NCBI RefSeq assembly: GCF_900249755.1
Contig: NZ_LT976853.1
Span: 614,207-678,206 of the forward strand
DNA length: 64,000 nt
From: Cupriavidus taiwanensis
GTDB taxonomy: Bacteria > Pseudomonadota > Gammaproteobacteria > Burkholderiales > Burkholderiaceae
Direction: 5' to 3'
Positions 8,662 through 15,996 of the stretch are shown in pieces (position 1 is the stretch's first letter; each line of letters opens with the position of its first letter). A program made the translations under genes and the position numbers. The notes under the pieces were generated by a model. That model did no database searches and had not been told where the DNA came from. It worked only from the letters and a program-made list of their open reading frames with translations.

Positions 8662-9465
8662 CTACGCCGCTTGCTGCAGCGCCGGATTGCCCTGCTTGCG
8701 GTAGAGGAAGTCCAGCACCGCGGTGCGGCAGCGATGGTAGGCCGGATCGTCCGCCAGCGCGACGCGGTCGCGCGGGCGCGGCAGGCCGACGTTCAGGATC
8801 TCGCCGATGGTGGCGGCCGGGCCGTTGGTCATCATCACGATGCGGTCGGCCAGCAGCACGGCCTCGTCGACGTCGTGCGTCACCATCACCACCGTGCTAC
8901 GCGTGCGCGCCACGATCTTGATCAGCTCGTCCTGCAGGTGCGCGCGCGTGAGCGCGTCCAGCGCGCCGAAGGGCTCGTCCATCAGCAGCACCTTGGGCGC
9001 CATCGCCAGCGCGCGGGCAATGCCCACGCGCTGCTTCATGCCGCCGGAGATCTCGTGCGGGTATTTGCCCTCGGCGTGCGTCAGGCCCACCAGCGCCAGC
9101 GTGTCATGCGTGCGCGCGCGGAGCTGCGCCTTGTCCTCGCTGGCGGCAAACACACGTTCCACGCCCAGGTAGACGTTTTCGAAACAGGTCAGCCACGGCA
9201 GCAGCGAATGATTCTGGAACACCACCGCGCGCTCCGGGCCGGGGCCGGCGATCTCGCGCCCGGCGCAGATCAGCGTGCCGGCGGTGGGAGTAGCCAGCCC
9301 CGCAAGCAGGTTCAGCAGCGTGGACTTGCCGCAGCCGGAGTGGCCGATCAGCGTGATGAACTCGCCCTCGGCGATCTGCAGGTCGATGTCGCGCAGCGCG
9401 ACGAACGGGCCCTTGCGGGTCTTGAAGGTCTGGCCGACGTTTTCGATGCTGACGAACTTGTCCAT
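8662..9465 (-). CDS. nrtD: nitrate-type ABC transporter ATP-binding protein
   Basis: A 267-residue ATPase of the NrtCD/SsuB/TauB group that powers import of nitrate or a related anion. Visible motifs are Walker A GHSGCGKST (about residues 42-50), Q-loop FQNHSLLPW, signature ISGGMKQRV, Walker B LLMDEPFGALD and the switch histidine in MVTHDVDEA. It is third in the nrtA-nrtB-nrtD order, 18 bp after nrtB. No NrtC-type fused solute-binding domain is present. The nitrate assignment rests on the family and on the nasT context. Confidence 0.88.
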   Translation of the reverse strand: MDKFVSIENVGQTFKTRKGPFVALRDIDLQIAEGEFITLIGHSGCGKSTLLNLLAGLATPTAGTLICAGREIAGPGPERAVVFQNHSLLPWLTCFENVYLGVERVFAASEDKAQLRARTHDTLALVGLTHAEGKYPHEISGGMKQRVGIARALAMAPKVLLMDEPFGALDALTRAHLQDELIKIVARTRSTVVMVTHDVDEAVLLADRIVMMTNGPAATIGEILNVGLPRPRDRVALADDPAYHRCRTAVLDFLYRKQGNPALQQAA

Positions 9466-9483
9466 GGCGTCTCTCCCGCGATA

Positions 9484-10374
9484 TCAATGGGTGCCGTAGC
9501 TGAAGCGCCGGGCCAGCGCCAGCAGCGCGTGTTCCAGCAGCAGGCCGATGATGCCGATCACGAAGATCGCGATCACGATGTGCTCGACCTTCAGGTTGTT
9601 CCACTCGTCCCACAGCCAGAAGCCGATGCCGGTGCCGCCGGTGAGCATCTCGGCCGCGACGATCACCAGCCAGGCCGTGCCGATCGACAGCCGCACGCCG
9701 GTCAGCATGTACGGCAGCACTGCCGGGAACAGCACGCGCGTGAACACCTTCCACTCGGACAGGTCGAGCACGCGCGCCACGTTCAGATAGTCCTGCGGCA
9801 CGCGCGTGACGCCCACCGCGGTGTTGATCACCATCGGCCAGATCGAGCAGATAAAGATCGCCCAGATCGCGGCGGGGTTGGCCGCCTTGAACAGCAGCAG
9901 CCCGATCGGCAGCCATGCCAGCGGCGAGACCGGCCGCAGCAGGCTGATCACCGGCGCGGTCATGGCGTTGAGGAAGGCGAAGCGCCCGATCACGAAGCCC
10001 GCCGGGATGCCCACCAGCGCGGCCAGGCCGAAGCCCGCCGCCACGCGCGCCAGCGACGCCAGCACGTTCCAGCCGATGCCCTGGTCATTGGGCCCGTTGC
10101 GGTAGAACGGGTCGGCAAACAGCGGCACCGCGGCGTGCCAGGTCGCGCCCGGCGTGGGGATGGCCGGGATCATGGTGGCAATGCCGTGCCAGGCCAGCAC
10201 GAACAGGGCGAAGCCCAGCAGCGGCGGCACGGCCTTGAGCACCAGCGCGGCGGCGGTCTCGCGGCGTGCCGCGCGCCGGGACTGCGCGGCGATTTCCTGT
10301 TCGCGCCGGCGTGTCCGTTCCTTGGTGTCAGGATCGGCCGCGGCATTGGGTGTGGTTGGGGCAATGGCATTCAC
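9484..10374 (-). CDS. nrtB: nitrate-type ABC transporter permease
   Basis: A 296-residue inner-membrane permease of the NrtB/TauC family. It has a basic cytoplasmic N-terminus and a first helix near PPLLGFALFVLAWHG. The coupling loop falls in the stretch DYLNVARVLDLSEWKVFTRV. Five or six helices are visible. It lies 31 bp after nrtA and 18 bp before nrtD on the same strand, consistent with one transcript. Confidence 0.9.
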   Translation of the reverse strand: MNAIAPTTPNAAADPDTKERTRRREQEIAAQSRRAARRETAAALVLKAVPPLLGFALFVLAWHGIATMIPAIPTPGATWHAAVPLFADPFYRNGPNDQGIGWNVLASLARVAAGFGLAALVGIPAGFVIGRFAFLNAMTAPVISLLRPVSPLAWLPIGLLLFKAANPAAIWAIFICSIWPMVINTAVGVTRVPQDYLNVARVLDLSEWKVFTRVLFPAVLPYMLTGVRLSIGTAWLVIVAAEMLTGGTGIGFWLWDEWNNLKVEHIVIAIFVIGIIGLLLEHALLALARRFSYGTH

Positions 10375-10405
10375 GTCGGGCTCCTTTGGTCAGGGGCACT
10401 GCGGA

Positions 10406-11740
10406 TCAGGCGGAAGGCGCGCTGGCGGCCTTGATCTTGAAACCATCGGCATAGGCTTTCGGGTCCTTGCCGTCCCAGACCACGCCGTCGATCAGCTTGG
10501 AGCTGCGCATGTCGCTGTTGGGCAGCGGCACCTGCGCGGCGGCGGCGGCCTGCTTGTAGATGTCGATGCGGTTGACCTGCCTGGCCACGGCGAGGTAGTC
10601 CGGGTGGGCCTTGAGCAGGCCCCAGCGCTTGTGCTGCGTCAGGAACCACATGCCGTCGGACAGGAACGGGAAATTGGCGCTGCCATCCTGGTAGAACTTC
10701 ATCGCGTCGGGGTCGTCCCAGGTCTTGCCCAGCCCGTTGGTGTAGCGGCCCAGCATGCGGTCGAGGATGATGTCCATGTCGGTGTTGACGTAGGACTTGG
10801 CGGCGATGGTCTCGGCGGTCTTGCGGCGGTTGGAGGCCGAGGCGTCGATGAACTTAGACGCCTCCAGCACCGCCGCCACCATCGCACGCGCGGTGTTCGG
10901 ATACTTCTGCACGAATTCCGCGGTAGTGCCCAGCGTCTTTTCCGGATGGTTCTTCCAGATCGCCTGCGTGGTCTCGGCGGTAAAGCCGATCTTGTCGGCA
11001 ATCGCGCGCGCGCCCCATGGCTCGCCCACGCAGAAGCCGTCCATGTTGCCCACGCGCATGTTGGCGACCATCTGCGGCGGCGGCACCGTGATCGCCTTGG
11101 CGTCCTGCATCGGGTTGATGCCGTTGGCGGCCAGCCAGTAGTACAGCCACATCGCGTGGGTGCCGGTGGGGAAGGTCTGGGCGAAGGTGTAGTCGCGCTT
11201 TTCCTTCGTCATCAGCGCCTTCAGGCTGGCGCCGTCCCTGACACCCTTCTCGGCCAGCTTGGACGACAGCGTGATGGCCTGGCCGTTGTGGTTCAGGCTC
11301 ATCAGCACGGCCATGTCTTTCTTCGGACCGCCGATGCCGAGCTGCACGCCATAGACCAGGCCATACAGCACATGGGCCGCGTCCAGCTCGCCGTTGACCA
11401 GCTTGTCGCGCACGCCCGCCCACGAGGCTTCCTTGGTCGGCGTGATCCTGATGCCGTACTTCTTGTCGAGCCCGAGCGTGGCCGCCATGACCACCGAGGC
11501 GCAGTCGGTCAGCGGGATAAAGCCGATGCGCACCTCGGGCTTCTCCGGTGCGTCCGAGCCCGCCGCCCAGGCGCCGGCGCGCACCAGCGGGTCGACCAGT
11601 GTCATCACGCTGGCACCGGCGATGGTGGCCAGCGCCCGGCGCCGGCCGCTGCTGGCCGGTACCGCATCGGCTGCGGCAGCGGCGTCGGAGTTCTGGACGG
11701 CTGCGTGCAGCGGCCTGGCATGGCTGAGGCGAGAGGGCAT
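10406..11740 (-). CDS. nrtA: nitrate-type ABC transporter substrate-binding protein
   Basis: A 444-residue solute-binding protein of the NrtA/CmpA family. The N-terminus carries a twin-arginine-like signal, GRRRALATIAGASVM, preceded by an unusually long leader of about 30 residues. The mature part starts near KPEVRIGFIPLTDCASVVMA, the family hallmark. GGAG lies seven bases before the ATG. It is first in the transporter operon. A terminator ends only 14 bases before the start codon, and ANTAR-type hairpins precede it, so expression should depend on NasT. An exported signal argues against this copy being the cytoplasmic sensor NasS. Confidence 0.9.
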   Translation of the reverse strand: MPSRLSHARPLHAAVQNSDAAAAADAVPASSGRRRALATIAGASVMTLVDPLVRAGAWAAGSDAPEKPEVRIGFIPLTDCASVVMAATLGLDKKYGIRITPTKEASWAGVRDKLVNGELDAAHVLYGLVYGVQLGIGGPKKDMAVLMSLNHNGQAITLSSKLAEKGVRDGASLKALMTKEKRDYTFAQTFPTGTHAMWLYYWLAANGINPMQDAKAITVPPPQMVANMRVGNMDGFCVGEPWGARAIADKIGFTAETTQAIWKNHPEKTLGTTAEFVQKYPNTARAMVAAVLEASKFIDASASNRRKTAETIAAKSYVNTDMDIILDRMLGRYTNGLGKTWDDPDAMKFYQDGSANFPFLSDGMWFLTQHKRWGLLKAHPDYLAVARQVNRIDIYKQAAAAAQVPLPNSDMRSSKLIDGVVWDGKDPKAYADGFKIKAASAPSA

Positions 11741-11754
11741 TGCGTGGCTCCAAG

Positions 11755-11813
11755 AAAAAAGCGTCCCCTGGCGCCGCCGGCTTCGCCAGAAGACCGGTGC
11801 GCTGCGGGGACGC
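11755..11813 (-). terminator. leader terminator directly before nrtA
   Basis: Read leftward, GCGTCCCC (11813-11806) pairs with GGGGACGC (11768-11761), followed at once by six U (11760-11755). An inner arm CTGGCG/CGCCAG extends the 3' half. The U tract ends a few bases before the nrtA ribosome binding site, so this is an attenuator in the leader, not the end of an operon. Confidence 0.85.
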
Positions 11814-11886
11814 CGTTGTCCGTGGCGTGACGCGGCCCGCGTTGGCCGTGTCCGCCTGAATGGTCGATCGGCCGCCGTTGGCCGAT
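11808..11886 (-). ncRNA. ANTAR-target leader RNA with three hexaloop hairpins
   Basis: On the minus strand three hairpins have six-base loops with A at loop position 1 and G at position 4. P1 (11886-11867) is a perfect 7-bp stem ATCGGCC/GGCCGAT with loop AACGGC. P2 (11848-11833) is CGGCC/GGCCG with loop AACGCG. P3 (11821-11808) is GGAC/GTCC with loop AACGGC. This is the known recognition pattern of ANTAR RNA-binding proteins such as NasT. P3 uses bases of the 5' arm of the downstream terminator, so holding P3 closed would block termination. The structure is deduced by eye, not by a folding program. Confidence 0.85.
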
Positions 11887-11895
11887 GCCTGCATC

Positions 11896-11913
11896 ACGCA
11901 AGGCGTATGCCAG
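11896..11913 (-). promoter_or_regulatory. sigma-54 promoter for nrtABD
   Basis: Read leftward, CTGGCATACGCCTTGCGT matches the -24/-12 consensus TGGCAC-N5-TTGCW. The invariant GG (11911-11910) and GC (11899-11898) have the exact spacing. The predicted transcript start, about 12 bases downstream, falls near 11886, the first base of hairpin P1. In the remaining 227 bp up to nasT (11914-12140) I found no convincing NtrC site. Confidence 0.75.
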
Positions 11914-12140
11914 CATCGTGCGGCGCAACATTTCAGGGAACGGTGTGCCGGAACGGGGCGAAATGAGCGAGGTCGGTGCGTACGCGGACGCGGCGGGAGA
12001 AGGAAGGCAGCAGCCGCCGCGTCGCAGCGTCAAGCGGATGGGCGAGGCCGGGGCGGAGGACGGCGCCACGACCGTGCAGCGCACCAGCCGCGTGCGGCGT
12101 CGCACCGCGGCGGCCAGTGCAGGGCGCTCAGCCCGGAAGT

Positions 12141-12785
12141 TCAGCCCATCACGTCGATCACGCGCTGCGCGGCGTCCACCAGCTTCAGCCCGCGTTCCAT
12201 CGCCATGCTGCGCAGCCGCTTGTAGGCGTCTTCCTCGCTGAGCCCGCGCGCCTGCATCAGCAGACCCTTGGCGCGCTCCACCACCTTGCGCTCGGCCAGC
12301 TTCAGCCGGGTGGCGTCGAGTTCGGCGCGTAGCTGCTGGTCCAGCTCGAAGCGGGCATAGGCGACGTCGAGCACGGTCTTGACGCGCTCGGCGCGCAGGC
12401 CGTCGACGATATAGGCGGTAATGCCCGCGCTCAGCGCAGCCTTGATGCGCTGGCTGTCGTCGTTGTCGGTGAACAGCACGATCGGGCGCGGCGCGTGCTG
12501 GGTCGAGACGCACACGTGCTCGATGGTGTCGCGCGCGGCCGACTCGGACGCGATGATCAGCATGTCGGGCTGCGTCGCGGTGATCACGTCGGGCAAGCGC
12601 AGGTCGGCGTCGACGATCTGGATCTCGGTGAAGCCCGCGCGCACCAGCCCGCTGCGGATGGTTTCGACGTTCAGGGGATCGAGGTCGAGCGGGTCGCGCA
12701 CGAGCAGGATACGCAGCACCCGGCCGGTGGCGGAGGGGGCTGGGCTTGCAGGCGCGGGCGTGGGGGGCGGATGGCGTCGTGTCAT
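12141..12785 (-). CDS. nasT: ANTAR-domain antiterminator, NasT family
   Basis: A 214-residue response-regulator-like protein with a C-terminal ANTAR RNA-binding domain (about residues 150-212, [23 protein letters not shown] split over the coiled coil and helix bundle). The N-terminal receiver-like domain reads [19 protein letters not shown]; NasT receivers are usually not phosphorylated but bind the sensor NasS. The ATG at 12785 was chosen; the open frame upstream is antisense to the FAH-family gene. No nasS gene is adjacent. It faces the same way as nrtA, and the nrt leader has matching hexaloops. Confidence 0.9.
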   Translation of the reverse strand: MTRRHPPPTPAPASPAPSATGRVLRILLVRDPLDLDPLNVETIRSGLVRAGFTEIQIVDADLRLPDVITATQPDMLIIASESAARDTIEHVCVSTQHAPRPIVLFTDNDDSQRIKAALSAGITAYIVDGLRAERVKTVLDVAYARFELDQQLRAELDATRLKLAERKVVERAKGLLMQARGLSEEDAYKRLRSMAMERGLKLVDAAQRVIDVMG

Positions 12786-12992
12786 GGCTGGCTCTGTTGC
12801 AGTGCGCCATGCAAGATTCGCGCCGGGCAGGGCAGAGCGGTTGCGCCAGTCCGGTGCGGCGGCACTGCGAGCGTGCCTGGATTCAGTGTATGCGGCCGTA
12901 CGCAGGCCCGGCCCCGCGGTGTATCCTGTTGCCCTGCTGCGCCCGGCACCGGGCCCCGTCGCAGCACCGATCAGAACTATCTGGAGAGATGC

Positions 12993-13694
12993 ATGACCGA
13001 ATTCGTGTTCGCCCCGCCCGCGCCCGTTGGCGTGCCTGTGCGCGGCAGCGACGCCAGCTTCCCGGTCCGGCGCGTGTACTGCGTCGGCCGCAACTATGCC
13101 GCCCATGCCCGGGAAATGGGTTCGGACCCCGACCGCGAGCCGCCGTTCTTCTTCTGCAAGCCGTCCGATGCGGTCAGCTATGTCGCCGACGGCACCGAGG
13201 GCGCCTTCCCTTACCCGCCCGGCACCAGCAACTGCCACTATGAAGTGGAGCTGGTGGTGGCGATCGGCAAGGGCGGCCGCGACATCCCGGTCGAGCAGGC
13301 CGCCGGCCATGTATTCGGCTATGCCGTGGGCCTGGACATGACGCGCCGCGACCTGCAGAACGAATCGAAGAAAACCGGCCGCCCGTGGGAGACCGGCAAG
13401 GCTTTCGACCGCTCGGCGCCGATCGGTCCGATCGTGCCGGTCGCGGCCATCGGCCATCCGCAGAAGGGCGAGGTCACGCTGGCGGTCAACGGCGTGGAAA
13501 AGCAGCGCGGCGACCTGTCGGACCTGATCTGGTCGGTGCCGGAGATGGTGTCGTACCTGTCGAAGCTGTTCGAGCTGCAGCCGGGAGACCTGATCTTCAG
13601 CGGCACGCCCGAGGGCGTGGGCCCGGTGGTCAGGGGCGATGTCATGCAGTGCCACGTCGGCGGCGTGGGCGATCTCACCATCAAGGTAGTCTGA
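12993..13694 (+). CDS. fumarylacetoacetate hydrolase family protein
   Basis: A 233-residue member of the FAH superfamily, metal-dependent C-C bond hydrolases or decarboxylases of small oxo-acids. The metal-site region [12 protein letters not shown] and the segment [14 protein letters not shown] are characteristic, as is [13 protein letters not shown] near the C-terminus. GGAGAG precedes the ATG at 12993. It is followed after 4 bp by a maleylacetoacetate isomerase gene, so the pair may finish degradation of homogentisate- or gentisate-type ring products. The short length fits fumarylpyruvate hydrolase-type enzymes better than the 420-residue fumarylacetoacetase. Confidence 0.9.
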   Translation: MTEFVFAPPAPVGVPVRGSDASFPVRRVYCVGRNYAAHAREMGSDPDREPPFFFCKPSDAVSYVADGTEGAFPYPPGTSNCHYEVELVVAIGKGGRDIPVEQAAGHVFGYAVGLDMTRRDLQNESKKTGRPWETGKAFDRSAPIGPIVPVAAIGHPQKGEVTLAVNGVEKQRGDLSDLIWSVPEMVSYLSKLFELQPGDLIFSGTPEGVGPVVRGDVMQCHVGGVGDLTIKVV

Positions 13695-13698
13695 ACCG

Positions 13699-14346
13699 AT
13701 GCTCAAGCTTTACAGCTATTTCCGCAGCTCGGCCTCGTTCCGCGTGCGTATCGCGCTGGAACTCAAGGGCCTGTCCTATGACTACGTGCCGGTGCACCTG
13801 CTCAAGGAAGGCGGCCAGCAACTGAAGCCCGAGTTCCGCGCGGTCAACCCCGACGGCCTGGTGCCGGCGCTGGCCGACGGCGAGCACGTGCTGCAGCAAT
13901 CGCTGGCCATCGTCGAGTACCTGGACGAGGTCTACCCCGAGCCGAAGCTGCTGCCGGGCACGGCGCTGGACCGGGCCTATGTGCGCGGCCTGGCGCAGGA
14001 AATCGCCTGCGAGATCCATCCGCTGAACAACCTGCGCGTGCTGAAGTACCTGAAGCACACAGTGGGCGTGACCGACGAGGTCAAGGACGCGTGGTACCGC
14101 CACTGGATCGAGCTGGGCTTTGCCTCGCTGCAAGCCAACCTGGAACGCAGCGGCAAGGCCGGGCGCTTCTGCTTCGGCGACACGCCCACGCTGGCCGACC
14201 TCTGCCTGGTGCCGCAGGTGTTCAACGCGCAGCGCTTCCATATCGACGTGGCGCGCTATCCGGCGATCGCCAGCATCTATGACGAATGCATGGCGCTGCC
14301 CGCGTTCCAGAAGGCCGAGCCGAAGTCGCAGCCGGATGCTGAGTAA
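13699..14346 (+). CDS. maiA: maleylacetoacetate (or maleylpyruvate) isomerase
   Basis: A 215-residue zeta-class glutathione transferase that isomerises maleylacetoacetate to the fumaryl isomer using glutathione. The N-terminal thioredoxin domain begins LKLYSYFRSSASFRVRIAL; the family motif SSCxxRVRIAL is present with alanine in place of the cysteine. Further matches are NPDGLVPAL and QQSLAIVEYLDE for glutathione binding. It is coupled to the FAH-family gene four bases upstream. Maleylpyruvate is an equally possible substrate. Confidence 0.92.
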   Translation: MLKLYSYFRSSASFRVRIALELKGLSYDYVPVHLLKEGGQQLKPEFRAVNPDGLVPALADGEHVLQQSLAIVEYLDEVYPEPKLLPGTALDRAYVRGLAQEIACEIHPLNNLRVLKYLKHTVGVTDEVKDAWYRHWIELGFASLQANLERSGKAGRFCFGDTPTLADLCLVPQVFNAQRFHIDVARYPAIASIYDECMALPAFQKAEPKSQPDAE

Positions 14347-14370
14347 GCGTGTTGCTTTGCTGTGCTGAGG

Positions 14371-14570
14371 GTTTGCTCCCCTCTCCCGCTTGCGGGAGAG
14401 GGGCAGGGGATGAGGGCAGGCGGGTCAACGGCTGATGCCTGTGGGTTCAAACCGCTGGCCTCGCTTCAAGTGGTTCCTTGCTAGACCACCCCTCACCCCG
14501 GTTGCTCTCCCCATGAGGGGAGAGGGAGAACACCTTGCTTAGGCTGGTTCGGGCGGCTATGGTGCACCGA
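14371..14570. repeat. dispersed intergenic element, copy 1
   Basis: About 200 bp that recur, diverged but collinear, at 49516-49714. It starts with GTTTGCTCCCCTCTCCCGC. It contains a perfect 12-bp hairpin (14378-14389 with 14392-14403, two-base loop) and near its other end a second hairpin (CTCTCCCC, ATGA, GGGGAGAG). No coding frame is evident. It fills the 247-bp gap between maiA and ftsY. Confidence 0.75.
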
Positions 14571-14590
14571 AAACCGTCGGTTCCGGTTTT
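14570..14590 (-). terminator. possible ftsY terminator
   Basis: AAAACCG (14570-14576) and CGGTTTT (14584-14590) form a 7-bp hairpin with a 7-base loop just past the ftsY stop. The U-rich bases are in the stem itself, so it is a weak candidate. Confidence 0.45.
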
Positions 14591-14593
14591 GGT

Positions 14594-15766
14594 TTATCCC
14601 AGTAGCGCCTCCGCAAATTCCTCCGCCCTGAACGGCTGCAGGTCTTCGACCTTCTCGCCGACGCCGATGAAGTAGACCGGCACCGGGCGCTGGCGCGCGA
14701 TCGCCGCCAGGATGCCGCCCTTGGCGGTGCCGTCGAGCTTGGTCACGATCAGGCCGGTGAGCCCGAGCGCGTCGTCGAAGGCGCGGGTTTGCTGCAGCGC
14801 GTTCTGGCCGGTATTGGCGTCGATCACCAGCAGCACCTCGTGCGGTGCGCTCGGCATGGCCTTGCTGATCACGCGCTTGACCTTCTTCAGCTCTTCCATC
14901 AGGTGCAGCTGCGTCGGCAGGCGTCCGGCGGTATCGGCCATGACGATGTCGATGCCGCGCGCCTTGGCGGCATTGACGGCGTCGAAGATCACCGCCGCCG
15001 GGTCGCCGCTTTCCTGCGCCACCACGGTGACGTTGTTGCGTTCGCCCCAGATCGCCAGCTGCTCGCGCGCGGCGGCGCGGAAGGTGTCGCCGGCGGCCAG
15101 CAGCACCTTCTGGTCATAGCGCTGGAAGTGCTTGCACAGCTTGCCGATGCTGGTGGTCTTGCCGGCGCCGTTGACGCCGGCGATCATCATCACCAGCGGC
15201 TGCTCGCGGCCCAGCGCCATGGTCTTCTCGAGCGGGCGCAGCAGCTGGGTCAGCAGCTCGCGCAGCGCCGCCTTGACGCCCTCGGCGGTTTCGATCCGTT
15301 CGGACTTGACGCGCTTGCGCAGCTCGCCCAGCAGGTATTCGGTGGCTTCGACGCCGGCGTCGGCCATCAGCAGCGCGGTTTCCAGTTCCTCGAACAGGTC
15401 CTCGTCGACCTTGACGCCGACGAACAGCGTGCCGAGGTTGCGGCTGGTCTTGGACAAGCCGGTGCGCAGGCGCTGCATCCAGCCCTGCCGGGCTTCGGCG
15501 CTGGGCGCGGGCGGCGGCACCAGTTCCAGCGCCTCGGCGGCCACGGGCGCCGGCGCGGGCGGGGGCACTTGCGCCGGCACGGGGACGGGCACGGGCACCG
15601 GCACGGGCGCAGGAACCGGGGCAGGCGCAGGCGCAGGGGTCGGCGTCGGCGTCGGTGCCGGTGCGGGCACCTCCGGCGCGGGGGCCGGGAGGACTGGCGC
15701 GGGCGCCTCGACAGGCGTCTCGACGGGCGCCGGCTCGGCCTTGCGCTTCTTCCAGAAACTAAACAT
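14594..15766 (-). CDS. ftsY: signal recognition particle receptor FtsY
   Basis: A 390-residue SRP-type GTPase that docks ribosome-nascent chain complexes at the membrane together with Ffh and 4.5S RNA. The NG domain starts near residue 105 (GWMQRLRTGLSKTSRNLG). GTPase motifs are GVNGAGKTTSIGKL, DTAGRLPT and TKLDGTAKGG. The N-terminal A domain is short and made almost wholly of Pro-Ala and Pro-Val dipeptides (about residues 20-85), not the acidic stretch seen in Escherichia coli. It is divergent from the M16 peptidase pair. Confidence 0.97.
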   Translation of the reverse strand: MFSFWKKRKAEPAPVETPVEAPAPVLPAPAPEVPAPAPTPTPTPAPAPAPVPAPVPVPVPVPVPAQVPPPAPAPVAAEALELVPPPAPSAEARQGWMQRLRTGLSKTSRNLGTLFVGVKVDEDLFEELETALLMADAGVEATEYLLGELRKRVKSERIETAEGVKAALRELLTQLLRPLEKTMALGREQPLVMMIAGVNGAGKTTSIGKLCKHFQRYDQKVLLAAGDTFRAAAREQLAIWGERNNVTVVAQESGDPAAVIFDAVNAAKARGIDIVMADTAGRLPTQLHLMEELKKVKRVISKAMPSAPHEVLLVIDANTGQNALQQTRAFDDALGLTGLIVTKLDGTAKGGILAAIARQRPVPVYFIGVGEKVEDLQPFRAEEFAEALLG

Positions 15767-15877
15767 TGGGGAACGGGGTCAATACCGGGCCGAGACCCTG
15801 GCGGCAGCCAATGCCAGCAGGCAACCGGTGATTAATCAATGGGTTACGCAGGCTTCGCGATGGCTGGGGAGAAACCG

Positions 15878-15907
15878 TTGTGGTCCCGGCCGGCGCTTGC
15901 GTATAGT
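15878..15907 (+). promoter_or_regulatory. putative sigma-70 promoter of the M16 peptidase genes
   Basis: TTGTGG (15878-15883), 18 bp, TATAGT (15902-15907). The predicted transcript start is near 15914, leaving a leader of about 80 bases before the start at 15997. The match is good at -10 and partial at -35. Confidence 0.4.
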
Positions 15908-15996
15908 TCGCTACATGAGTTCTACTACATGGCAGATTCGCGCGCGCAGCGTTGCGCGCGCGGGTCGATCGGCAAAATTCTAGCAGACGGGGTCGC

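Noticed and set aside
8569..10434. 621-codon open frame on the plus strand
   Set aside because: It is antisense to nrtD and nrtB, both of which have clear family motifs. The translated product is Arg-, His- and Gln-rich without any domain.
10154..11830. 558-codon open frame on the plus strand
   Set aside because: It is antisense to nrtA, with low-complexity shadow composition.
11883..11918. Long imperfect hairpin CGATGC...GCATCG upstream of nrtA
   Set aside because: It overlaps the sigma-54 promoter and lies mostly upstream of the predicted transcript start, so it is unlikely to be an RNA structure.
12074..12084. GTGCAGCGCAC as an NtrC enhancer for nrtA
   Set aside because: The half-sites have the wrong order and spacing for NtrC (expected GCACC-N5-GGTGC).
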